This document shows positions 6,395-14,800 of a stretch of 19,928 nucleotides of DNA, one piece after another. Numbering within the stretch: the stretch's first letter is position 1; each line of letters begins with the position of its first letter. The notes below the pieces were generated by a model that saw only the letters and a program-made list of their open reading frames with translations, was not told the origin of the DNA and made no database searches. Position numbers and translations under genes: made by a program. Source of the stretch: an uncultured Bacteroidota bacterium (GTDB taxonomy: Bacteria; Bacteroidota; Bacteroidia; 2-12-FULL-35-15); the NCBI GenBank assembly GCA_903881065.1, contig CAIRRW010000042.1, positions 1-19,928 on the forward strand, read 5' to 3'.

Positions 6395-7633
6395 TTAAAT
6401 CATTGATTGGTCTTTTAGTTTAGTATCAAGAGCATCCCTTAATCCATTACCTAATAGTACGAATGAAAGCACCATTATCATTATCGCTATCCCAGGAAGT
6501 ATTGCAAGGTAAGGCGAATGACCTATAATAAACCCTCGATGTGCATTAATCATTTCACCCCAAGAAGCTGTAGGCGGCTGTGCTCCTATTCCCAAAAAAC
6601 TCAACCCTGCTTCTATCAATATAGCTGAGGCGAAGTTAGCAGCAGAAATTACAATTACAGGGCCCATTACATTTGGTAATATCTGACATGTAATTATTCT
6701 GAAATCACTAAAACCCAATGCATGAGCAGCCTCGACAAAATCTTTTTCTCTTATGCTTATTACCTGTCCTCTTATTACCCTTGCCACTTCTACCCACATT
6801 GTTAGCCCTACCGCAACGAATACTTGCCAGAAACCTTTTCCAAGTGCTAAAGTTATTGCAATAACTAATAATAATGTCGGGATTGACCATACTACATTTA
6901 TTATCCAAATTATAATATTATCAAGTGCCCCTCTATAGTAACCTGCCAATGCTCCCATGAGTACTCCTATCAACAAGGAAATAAATACTGAAATAAACCC
7001 AACCGAAAAGGAAACACGTGTGCCAATCATTAATCTACTTAGTAAATCACGTCCTGCCGGGTCTGTACCAAGTAAGAATGTTTTTGTTTGGATATTCTGA
7101 TTTATAATTTCCTGTTGTACCTCTTTAATTGCCCTAGTTGTTGATATCGTTTTACCTAATTCACAAAACACAATTTCATTTTTGGATGGGGATAATCCAA
7201 TCGAAGTATTTTCTTTTAAAGAACACACAACATCAGCAATATTTATTTTCTTTTCAAGTACTAGATGATTTTTCTCTCTAGAAAATTCTTTAATAACAAT
7301 ATTATTTCCTTCAAATCTATAATCAGAAATAGGTATAGATTGATAATCACTAATCTCGCCAAAAATCATTTTAGTAATAAAGTTCACATGATGAGACGCC
7401 TCATTCTTTTTCACCAGCAACATTTGAACTTTAAAACCCGGTGGCTTTTTAGAGAGTTCCAATTTCTGGTCATTTGCATCAGGGGAGCTATCTGGAGTGA
7501 TAAGGAAACCTAAAATAGCAATTAATATAAAACAGAAAATCATTATCAATCCAAACATAGACAGCTTATTTTTTTTCAGACGCTGCCATGCGATTGCCGA
7601 TTCGGATTGAGATTTAACTTTTCTATTTTTCAT
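6395..7633 (-). CDS. ABC transporter permease, DppC/OppC type, with large insertion
   Basis: A 412-residue inner-membrane permease of the peptide/nickel importer type. One transmembrane helix near residues 27-45 is followed by an unusual hydrophilic stretch of about 145 residues. Then come GTDPAGRDLLSRLMIGTR and the usual five-helix permease core, with the EAA loop DFVEAAHALGFSDF and ILPNV (about 298-322), and near the end GLSFLGIGAQPPTASWGEM. Typical DppC proteins are about 300 residues and lack such a long insertion, which would face the periplasm. The ATG at 7633 overlaps the upstream glycosyltransferase by 11 nt; an alternative ATG at 7657 would overlap by 35 nt. No DppB, ATPase or binding-protein genes are next to it, so its partners lie elsewhere. 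The substrate is unknown. Confidence 0.9.
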   Translation of the reverse strand: MKNRKVKSQSESAIAWQRLKKNKLSMFGLIMIFCFILIAILGFLITPDSSPDANDQKLELSKKPPGFKVQMLLVKKNEASHHVNFITKMIFGEISDYQSIPISDYRFEGNNIVIKEFSREKNHLVLEKKINIADVVCSLKENTSIGLSPSKNEIVFCELGKTISTTRAIKEVQQEIINQNIQTKTFLLGTDPAGRDLLSRLMIGTRVSFSVGFISVFISLLIGVLMGALAGYYRGALDNIIIWIINVVWSIPTLLLVIAITLALGKGFWQVFVAVGLTMWVEVARVIRGQVISIREKDFVEAAHALGFSDFRIITCQILPNVMGPVIVISAANFASAILIEAGLSFLGIGAQPPTASWGEMINAHRGFIIGHSPYLAILPGIAIMIMVLSFVLLGNGLRDALDTKLKDQSMI

Positions 7634-8792
7634 TAATCGTTCTTTCTTTCCATTCATATTTTCGGCTAAGACCTAAAAAACCTACTAAAACAACATAGAA
7701 CAGATATATAATCTGTTCGGGCAAAAAGTAGATTAACAACTTTTTTTTCTTGAAAAAAGAAGTGGATAAAAATAATAACAAAAAGTCAATTAGAGATTTA
7801 ATAGTAAAAAGGATTGCAAAAACATTGACAAGAGAATATGGATAAAGTGATATTGTATTATTAAAAAAAGCGACTGCCGGCAAGATCAGAAGAAACAAAT
7901 TAAAGAAATATACTATTAAGGAAACGAATTTAGTTTCGGAATTCAAGTCAGGAAATCGCTTGGATGCCCATCGTTTGCGCTGATTTACAAAATCACAAAC
8001 TGATAATTTTGCTTTTGTGTATATGATTGCATCTGCATTCTTCAGAAACTTTATTCCATCTGGATATTTATTTTTGACTTTATACATCAGTAAAACATCA
8101 TCACCTGAAACGGTATTACTAATACCTTCGAAACCTTTTACTTCTTCAAAAATATTTTTTGGATATGCTAAGTTTGCACCATTACACATTATCGCTTTAT
8201 TGAAAAATAACGAACCGCAAGTACTTGACATTAACGCCAGAAACTCAAGTGTCTGAATTTTTTCGAAGATTGAATTTTCTTCATAAAAACAAACAGGCGC
8301 CACAATCATTTTTGCATTCGTATCTCTATAAAATGCAGCAATTGTCTCTATCCATGTAATATTCATAAAGCAATCGGCATCGGTAGTGATAATTAATTCG
8401 CCTTTTGCCTGCCTAATTCCTTCTTTTATTGCTTCCTTTTTACCTGATTGATTGTCCTTAAGAGAAATTAATTTCAAGTCGATACTTTTATTTTCTTGCT
8501 GGAACCGTTTAACAATATCGACAGTAGAATCAGTTGAGCTATCATCAACAATAAGAATTTCAAATTTGTTTTTTGGATATGACTGTATTGACAATTGCTT
8601 TACTATTTTTGCCATATTATTGTCTTCATTTCTCGCAGCTATAAGAACGCTCACACAAACATCTTCATTCAACAGGTTACCTTTTGTATATTTTGTTTTC
8701 GCCCAGCCAAAACAAAATTTTGCAATTAATACGGTGTAAAAAAAACACAATATACTTGCAATTATTACTATCACTTCGGCTAACATTTCCAT
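7623..8792 (-). CDS. Membrane-bound family 2 glycosyltransferase
   Basis: A 389-residue GT-A fold inverting glycosyltransferase of the processive GT2 type (as in cellulose and poly-N-acetylglucosamine synthases). An N-terminal membrane helix covers about 5-28. The catalytic domain has VLIAARNED at 49-57, VDDSSTDST at 82-90 (nucleotide-sugar site), DAD at 138-140 (metal-binding), SGDD at 229-232 (likely catalytic base region) and QRKRW at 271-275 (the QxxRW motif). Three to four C-terminal helices lie at about 290-375. It probably extends or transfers sugars on a lipid or surface glycan; the substrate cannot be named. Its 3' end overlaps the permease gene, so the two are one transcription unit. 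It is transcribed divergently from ruvC across a 130-bp gap. ATG at 8792 or the next one two codons in are both possible. Confidence 0.92.
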   Translation of the reverse strand: MEMLAEVIVIIASILCFFYTVLIAKFCFGWAKTKYTKGNLLNEDVCVSVLIAARNEDNNMAKIVKQLSIQSYPKNKFEILIVDDSSTDSTVDIVKRFQQENKSIDLKLISLKDNQSGKKEAIKEGIRQAKGELIITTDADCFMNITWIETIAAFYRDTNAKMIVAPVCFYEENSIFEKIQTLEFLALMSSTCGSLFFNKAIMCNGANLAYPKNIFEEVKGFEGISNTVSGDDVLLMYKVKNKYPDGIKFLKNADAIIYTKAKLSVCDFVNQRKRWASKRFPDLNSETKFVSLIVYFFNLFLLILPAVAFFNNTISLYPYSLVNVFAILFTIKSLIDFLLLFLSTSFFKKKKLLIYFLPEQIIYLFYVVLVGFLGLSRKYEWKERTINEK

Positions 8793-8849
8793 TTTACTAA
8801 TTGTTATAATATAATTAATACTAATACGGCGTTTTAATTAAAAGACTTA

Positions 8850-8857
8850 TAACTTTG
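8850..8857 (+). promoter_or_regulatory. Bacteroidota -7 element for ruvC
   Basis: TAACTTTG on the plus strand is an exact TAnnTTTG match in the 130-bp divergent intergenic region. It lies 65 bp before the ruvC ATG, giving a leader of about 55-60 nt. No convincing -33 TTG lies at the normal spacing. Confidence 0.5.
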
Positions 8858-8922
8858 TGGAGTGGCATTTTCAATTTTGTTTTATTTAACAATGATAGTA
8901 AAAAAATAGACGTTAAAATTTT

Positions 8923-9474
8923 ATGACAACAGATAAAATAATTCTTGGCATCGACCCAGGCACTAATATAATGGGTTATGGGCTGATTCATATCAAAGGA
9001 AACAAAATGGAACTGATTGTGATGGGTGTTTTACGATTGGAAAAAGTAGCAAACCATCCTTTGAAACTTCAGAAAATATTTGACCGAACGGTTGCTCTAA
9101 TTGAAGAATACAAACCGGATGAATTGGCGATTGAAGCGCCGTTTTTTGGCAAGAATGTTCAATCGATGTTGAAACTGGGAAGAGCTCAAGGCGTTGCTAT
9201 TGCTGCTGCTTTGTCGCGGAACTTGCCGATACAGGAATACTCTCCAAAGAAAATTAAACAATCAATTACAGGAAATGGGAATGCTTCAAAAGAACAAGTT
9301 TCGGCGATGCTGAAATCGCTGTTGAATTTCAAAGAAACTCCGGAATTTTTAGATGCGACTGATGGATTGGCTGCCGCAGTTTGCCATCACTTTCAACGAA
9401 AACCAGGTAGTGCTGCAAAATCATATTCGGGGTGGAAAGCTTTTCTGGCTGATAATCCGAAGAAAAAAGCATAG
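8923..9474 (+). CDS. ruvC: Crossover junction endodeoxyribonuclease RuvC
   Basis: A 183-residue Holliday-junction resolvase that nicks four-way junctions in recombinational repair, working with the RuvAB motor. The RNase H-like fold's acidic residues are all visible: D11 in LGIDPGTNIMGYG, E71 in IEAPFFGKN, and D144 and D147 in DATDGLAAAVCHH. SPKKIKQSITGNGNASKEQV (107-126) is the conserved region that includes the DNA-contacting lysines. Length is close to the usual 165-190 residues, with a basic C-terminal tail (NPKKKA). It is the only plus-strand gene in the window. ruvA and ruvB are not adjacent. The gene runs towards the HIT gene, and the 42-bp repeat array starts 8 bp past its stop codon. 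Confidence 0.96.
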   Translation: MTTDKIILGIDPGTNIMGYGLIHIKGNKMELIVMGVLRLEKVANHPLKLQKIFDRTVALIEEYKPDELAIEAPFFGKNVQSMLKLGRAQGVAIAAALSRNLPIQEYSPKKIKQSITGNGNASKEQVSAMLKSLLNFKETPEFLDATDGLAAAVCHHFQRKPGSAAKSYSGWKAFLADNPKKKA

Positions 9475-9481
9475 CCACAGG

Positions 9482-9733
9482 CAAAACACAACCGTCGAGA
9501 GGTTTAACATAGTAGTCATCAGCCAAAACACGACCATCGAGAGGCATAACTTGGAAGTCAGCAGGTAAAACACGACTGTCGAGAGGCATAACTTGGACAT
9601 CAGCAAGCAAAACGTGACCGTCGAGATGAGTAACTTAGACATTAGCAAGCAAAACACAACCATCGAGAGGCATAATTTGGAAGTCGATAGGCAAAACGTA
9701 ACCGTCGAGAAGCATAACATGAAAGTTAGCTGA
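9482..9733. repeat. Six tandem 42-bp direct repeats between ruvC and the HIT gene
   Basis: Units start at 9482, 9524, 9566, 9608, 9650 and 9692, all exactly 42 bp apart with no spacers or indels. The core CAAAACACAACCGTCGAGAGG and the following CATAACTTGGAAGTCAGC recur with scattered, mostly transition differences; the first and last units are the most diverged. The idealised unit is about 50% GC, clearly above the AT-rich flanks. The period is divisible by 3. In one plus-strand frame each unit reads roughly QNTTVERHNLEVSR with V/I, E/D, R/K and L/M exchanges, and only one in-frame stop (TAA at 9566) occurs before TGA at 9731. The array fills most of the 292-bp gap between the two convergent genes. 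It may be a repeat-protein remnant or a dispersed intergenic repeat; function is unknown. Confidence 0.93.
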
Positions 9734-9766
9734 GCAAGTTAATGAGAAGAAAAAAAGTGTGGGTTT

Positions 9767-10159
9767 TTAAAACTTGGCTCTGATTTTATTTGCGACGGCA
9801 GAAAGTTCTTCGGAAGAAGGTTTAAGTTTTGGTTGGGTAAAATTAATATCTCCAACGGAATTCAGTGGAACTAAATGAATATGTGCATGAGGAACTTCGA
9901 GACCTATAACGGCAACACCAATACGTTTGCAAGGAACAGCCTCTTTTATTGCCTTTGCTACAGACTTAGAAAATACCATCATTTCAGCCAAATCGGCATC
10001 GGCAATATCAAAAATATAATCGATTTCAACCTTAGGAATAACCAACACATGACCATGAACAAGAGGAAATACATCTAAAAAGGCAAGAAATTTATCATTC
10101 TCCGCTATTTTGTGGCAAGGAATTTCGCCATTCACTATTTTAGTAAATATACTTGCCAT
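9767..10159 (-). CDS. HIT-family nucleotide hydrolase/transferase
   Basis: A 130-residue histidine-triad protein, cytoplasmic, of the HINT/HinT-like branch, which hydrolyses purine nucleoside phosphoramidates and related adenylates. The opening SIFTKIVNGEIPCHKIAEND and the segment FLAFLDVFPLVHGHVLVIPK (24-43) are characteristic. The catalytic HIT motif HAHIHLVP lies at 91-98 (His 91, 93, 95). Length is slightly above the roughly 110-120 residues of short HINT proteins, with a C-terminal extension. The ATG lies 2 bp after the greA stop, so the two form a tight operon. It converges on ruvC, with the repeat array between them. The true substrate cannot be inferred. Confidence 0.93.
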   Translation of the reverse strand: MASIFTKIVNGEIPCHKIAENDKFLAFLDVFPLVHGHVLVIPKVEIDYIFDIADADLAEMMVFSKSVAKAIKEAVPCKRIGVAVIGLEVPHAHIHLVPLNSVGDINFTQPKLKPSSEELSAVANKIRAKF

Positions 10160-10161
10160 GA

Positions 10162-10635
10162 TTAGCGGGAGATTTCAATTATTTCAAATTTCATAATGCC
10201 GGATGGAACCTGTATGTCGGCAATTTCACCTTTTTTCTTACCAAGTAAACCTTTTCCGATAGGTGAATCAACTGAAATTTTACCGGCTTTGAAATCAGCT
10301 TCATTTTCGGCAACAAGAGTATAATTCATTGTGGCTCCATTTGCGGTATTCTTGATTTTCACTTTTGAAAGAATCAATACTTTTGATAAATCCAATGTGG
10401 ACTCGTCAATCAAACGTGCATTTCTCACAACAGCCTCCAATTTGGAAATCCTAAGTTCCAATAATCCCTGTGCTTCTTTGGCAGCATCATATTCAGCATT
10501 TTCAGATAAATCGCCTTTATCACGAGCTTCTGCTATCTGTTTGGAAATAGATGGACGTTCTTTTGCTTTTAATTGGTGTAATTCGTCCTGTAATTTTTTT
10601 AATCCTTCTTCTGTAAAATAAGAAATATTAGCCAT
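10162..10635 (-). CDS. greA: Transcription elongation factor GreA
   Basis: A 157-residue protein that rescues backtracked RNA polymerase by stimulating transcript cleavage through the secondary channel. Starting at the ATG at 10635 it begins MANISYFTEEGLKKLQDELH. This is followed by the coiled-coil hairpin with RPSISKQIAEARDKGDLSEN and AEYDAAKEAQG, whose acidic tip residues (D and E of GDLSENAEYDAA) are the catalytic Mg-coordinating ones. The C-terminal FKBP-like domain has SPIGKGLLGKKKGEIADIQVPSG split by conserved glycines. An upstream in-frame ATG at 10707 would add a non-homologous extension encoded inside a hairpin, so I reject it. GreA heads an operon with the HIT gene and is separated from the barrel gene upstream by a strong hairpin. 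Confidence 0.95.
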   Translation of the reverse strand: MANISYFTEEGLKKLQDELHQLKAKERPSISKQIAEARDKGDLSENAEYDAAKEAQGLLELRISKLEAVVRNARLIDESTLDLSKVLILSKVKIKNTANGATMNYTLVAENEADFKAGKISVDSPIGKGLLGKKKGEIADIQVPSGIMKFEIIEISR

Positions 10636-10669
10636 GTTAATTTTGTTTTGTTGACTATTGATAAAAGAT

Positions 10670-10703
10670 AAAGAGAATTCCGCATTGCTGCGAAACTCTC
10701 TTT
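10670..10703 (-). terminator. 15-bp hairpin with GCAA tetraloop between the PorV-like gene and greA
   Basis: Arms 10670-10684 and 10689-10703 pair over 15 positions, read as minus-strand RNA with two G-U pairs. They enclose a GCAA loop, a GNRA-type tetraloop. It begins 23 nt after the barrel gene's stop and ends 34 nt before the greA ATG. The bases after it on the minus strand are T-rich but interrupted (ATCTTTTATC), so it is either a terminator for the receptor/surface protein/barrel unit, a leaky one, or part of the greA leader. Confidence 0.6.
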
Positions 10704-10725
10704 TCAAGAATAATGATATATTATT

Positions 10726-11805
10726 TTATAAATTTATTCGTGCACCTAAAGTGTGCGTACCTTCAAATGGGTTGGTTGCTCTGTAAGAATAATCTATTCC
10801 GAAAGTCGATTTGTTTTTACCAAACGGAAGTTCAACTGTAAATCCTGCACTTGGTCCGGTATAAACAGATGTTCTTGTATCTAAGCTATTAATTCCTTTT
10901 TCATAAGTATAACCTACACGAAGCATCAACATGTTTTTCCAACCGTATTCTACTCCTAATTTAAACTGATCTTTTTCAAATGAATTGGAAGTAAAGGTTC
11001 CCATTGCAGTAATACGATGAGTTTTGTAGGATGCACTATCTTTACTCAAATAAAAATCGTAACCTGCACCGATGTTTAATAATGAAGGTAATTCGAATTG
11101 AGCTGCGCGTTGGTCAACTGTCATGGTTTGAGTGGAAGTACTTGCAGGAACAGGAGTTTTAAATGATAGACCATCTCCGCTGAATTGCATTCTTGGCCCA
11201 ACATTTTTCAATGCAATACCAAAATGTATTTGACGCTGTTTACCAGTAACATATTGAATTCCTGCATCAATAGCGACACCTCTTGCACTAATATTTGCAA
11301 TTTTCTCCGTAATAACTTTCATTGCTATACCGCCATAAATATTATCAGAGAAGCCTTTAGCATAAGACAATGCAATATTAATAAATTGGGGGGTATATGT
11401 TCCCAATCCTCCTTCCGGGTTGTCGGTTGTAGTGATAGGAATATCTCCAAAGCGCATTGACATTATGGATAAACCAAGTGCCCCGGTTTCCCCAACATGT
11501 TGAGTTAACCCAAATGCATTAATATTAATATCAGAACCTTTCAAATATTGGTCGTGCGTAAATAACAATTCCGTTTTCTTAGTAAATGCTGTACCGGCAA
11601 TATTTGTGTACATTGATTCGAGGCCTTGAGTACCTGCAACATTGCAACCTGCCCAACCGGAGCTACGCGCCCATGGATTAATAAGTAGTTCGGTCGCACC
11701 TTCCTGTCCTGCGCGGTCAGGATTTCCGGCTAACAAACTCTTATTTGGAATTAAAACCAAACTTGCAAAAGCCAGAGGCAGAATAAATCTATAATTATGT
11801 TTCAT
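10726..11805 (-). CDS. PorV/PorQ-family outer-membrane beta-barrel protein
   Basis: A 359-residue outer-membrane protein with a Sec signal peptide (about 1-26, hydrophobic core ILPLAFASLVLI). The mature region opens with the family-typical GQEGATELLINPWARSSGWAG and NVAGTQGLESMYTNIAG, followed by a predicted 14-stranded barrel of the FadL-like fold rich in alternating aromatic/glycine strands, ending in LGARINL. PorV shuttles type IX secretion cargo to the attachment machinery; PorQ-like relatives have less certain roles. It lies 51 bp downstream of the large surface-protein gene, in the same direction, and is followed by a hairpin, so it is probably the last gene of the receptor operon. I cannot decide between a true PorV and a locus-specific paralogue; a paralogue dedicated to the neighbouring protein is my preferred reading. 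Confidence 0.85.
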   Translation of the reverse strand: MKHNYRFILPLAFASLVLIPNKSLLAGNPDRAGQEGATELLINPWARSSGWAGCNVAGTQGLESMYTNIAGTAFTKKTELLFTHDQYLKGSDININAFGLTQHVGETGALGLSIMSMRFGDIPITTTDNPEGGLGTYTPQFINIALSYAKGFSDNIYGGIAMKVITEKIANISARGVAIDAGIQYVTGKQRQIHFGIALKNVGPRMQFSGDGLSFKTPVPASTSTQTMTVDQRAAQFELPSLLNIGAGYDFYLSKDSASYKTHRITAMGTFTSNSFEKDQFKLGVEYGWKNMLMLRVGYTYEKGINSLDTRTSVYTGPSAGFTVELPFGKNKSTFGIDYSYRATNPFEGTHTLGARINL

Positions 11806-11856
11806 ATCTATGTTATTTAATATATCTTACTTTTTAATCTAAACGATACCAATTTA

Positions 11857-14800
11857 CTAATATGCCTCTAAATCTAATGGACGTAGAACTCCAAACCATT
11901 TAAGCGTTCTTTCGCCAACATTTGGAACATCCACATGTATTAGGTATAGTCCACTTGAAATTGGAATTCTCATCTGATTATTTAAATCCCAATCAACAGA
12001 TGTAACAGCTACTCCATTAATGTTTTTTTGAGCATCTGACGGTTGATCTACATTAAATGTCCTTATCAGTGTACCATTTAATGAGTAGATTGTAATTTTA
12101 CAATTTACAGGTATATTGGTAATTTTTACAACCGTTTGACTTGTTGCTTTCTCATATCCAGAATAAGCATAATAAGGATTTGGAACTATATTAATTAAAT
12201 CAAGAGCCTTATTAGCAGCATCGCTGCTTCCTTTAATTGTTCCAATATCTGATGTATTAAAATCATATACCGGTAAATTTTTATTTATTGGAGCAAGGGC
12301 TGTATCAACTACTGGTGAAGAAGTTGTTGAATAACCAGGTTGGTATGATTTTGCAACTCTTAATCTGATTTTCACATCTGTTTCAAACAATGTATGCCCT
12401 TGAGCTAATAATGGAATACTAACCCACATAGCATCTTCATATACTTGACGTGCATATAAATCCGTTGGGCTAGTTGTGTTGGCAACTGTTAATACGTCAT
12501 GAATAAATTTACCTCCATCGTAGCGTGGTACCATTTTAACAGCATTACCAAAATTCGGATCATTATTCCATGTTTTGTCACCATTATGACCAAATACATA
12601 AATATTATGTTTACCTCCAAATATAGGTGATATCGTACCAGCACTGTAGTTATAAATAACGTCAGATGATGTAGGATTCCATTTCATATCGGCACCATTA
12701 TCATTGATTAACCACGAATCTTCTCCGAAAGCCATATTTAAACGCTCTCCCGTTTCTAGGTTTATGGCATAGCCAGGGAACCAACCCATGCCAGTAGTTC
12801 CATTCAAATCTCCATCAGCCGCATTGTAGCCAACTTGTGAGGCGTGAAGTCCATTTTTATCAACAGAAGGAGAAGTTCTCATTTTCATTTTATTAGCTCC
12901 TCCAACTGCCAAAGTTGCCACTTCTTCCATTTCAAGAACAGGGCATCTTGTCCACATATTTTTATCTGTGGTAATAATAACATCCACACTAGCAAGATTC
13001 TTAAGTTTATTTAATGCCATAGTTGTAGTACTATACCAAGCAGGACCACCTGAATAAGTAATCGGAGATGCAGGAGTAGTATAACCGCATAAACGGTATG
13101 GTGCCCAAGTACCGCCCAATACTTTTTCATACGTTTGTTGATCATCTATTGTTGGGAAATCATTATAAGCCGCATCCCCAGCATTCGTAAACGTACCAGA
13201 TCTTATCCAATTACGAGGATCAACTCCTTCAGCATCAGCAACACCTGTAAGCCATTGTTTAGCAGGGTCAGCAAACTCCATAGTTGCTTCCAAAAATCCA
13301 TTATTAACTGAACCTGAAACCCCTGGATCATAAGTATATGAAATATTTACCGATATTCCCCATTTTGGTATGACAGATAACGATGACCCTGTATTTTGTC
13401 CGTTAATAATTTGCTCATTTGGAATTTTAATGCTTGTTTCAGACGTAACAGCATCACCAGTAGATACATTTTTCAATACCCATTTAGAATTTACGCCAAC
13501 AGCAGTTCCTGTCGCTACAGAATCATCCAGAATTAACAACCTAAAATCATTACTAGATGGTACATTTAATGGATCAACAACCTGTATTTTAACAGGGCCC
13601 TTAGAAGTTAGATATGTAGGTTTAACAGCGCGGTACCCACTTGAGGCACTCATAATCTCGTCAATAGTTCCAGAGGTTAATTCTAAAACATTTCCTCCAT
13701 TACCTTGACCTTCCACTCTTGTTACTGTTGGACCTGTGCCATAATCAGCTTGTTGAACAAGACCTCCATTTTCTGGTGATGGAATATGAGGAATTGCAGT
13801 ATGAGCAAAAATAGGGTAATCAGAAAAGTGGTTACTTGAAATAAATGGACTATAATCTGTTAATGTATTAAGATTAATTGGGTTTTGTGTTGGGCTATAA
13901 CCATAAGCCACAATTGCAAAATAGTATGTTTTGTGATTAATTAATTTATTGTCGCCAGATGCAAATAAATCAGTATTGACACGACAAGAATGTGATATTC
14001 CTAAATCAGCACCGCTAACCATTTCATGAGGTACTAAAGCAGAAAGAGCAACATCATCTGTGTAGTTAACAATCTGAGCAATACCATCTTTCTTATCACA
14101 TTGAAATGCTAAACGTGCTTTATTAACATTATATAAATCACCTGCACCAACAGTACCATCAATTAATTGATATACCATATAACCTTGAAAACGATACAGC
14201 GAATCCGCGTTTGAAGTTTTGTCATAATCCTCAGTATATTTTTCCTGGTAATTGTTGGATCCTTTAGGATTTGACCAAGTTAAAATAAGTTCTTTATCCA
14301 ATTCCTGAATAGACAAATTTGGAGCAGTTGGCCCTTGAAGAGTAGCAAAACAGTTGTTAAACAATAACTGAGCCTTAATATCAGCACCTTTTAACAATGC
14401 AACTGATGCCAAGTTTCCACCTTGAGTAGTTCTTGCCCAAGGCACACCAACTGTAATATAATTAACTGCACCCGGCTGAAGTGTGAAAGGACCAGCACTT
14501 TCAATGAAACGTCTATCGCCTGGAACATTATGAGAAGAAGTTTCGTCCCAAGGTGCTTGAGGTACCATATTAGTTCCATAACCTAAAGGATCGGAAGTGC
14601 CTGGGAACATATAATGGCATAATACGGAACCGCCAGTTCTTCCATTACCGCCATAAGTAATATGTTGCCCGTCTTTCCATGTTGTTGTTAAATATTGGTA
14701 ATAGTCATCCGTTATCTGAGGGTTTCCTGTTGGAGTAAAATCATTGTTAAAATACATGAAACTACACATTCCTAATCGTTCATTATCAACTATACCATCT

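Noticed and set aside
9329..9610. Second minus-strand open frame through the repeats
   Set aside because: It is also a by-product of the 42-bp period and overlaps ruvC. It has a start inside the array and no ribosome binding signal.
9421..9720. Minus-strand open frame through the 42-bp repeats (hydrophobic 14-residue repeat)
   Set aside because: Because 42 is divisible by 3, any frame open in one unit tends to stay open. This frame overlaps the ruvC 3' end, begins inside the last repeat unit and reads as an implausible Cys/Leu/Ser/Val string.
9482..9733. CRISPR array
   Set aside because: The repeats are contiguous with no unique spacers, and no cas genes are present.
10636..10707. N-terminal extension of GreA from an upstream ATG
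   Set aside because: The added residues are encoded within a strong hairpin, and GreA proteins normally start at the MANISYFTEEG-type sequence.
13370..13708. 112-residue plus-strand frame antisense to the large surface protein
   Set aside because: It lies entirely inside a convincing coding sequence on the other strand and has no recognisable motif.
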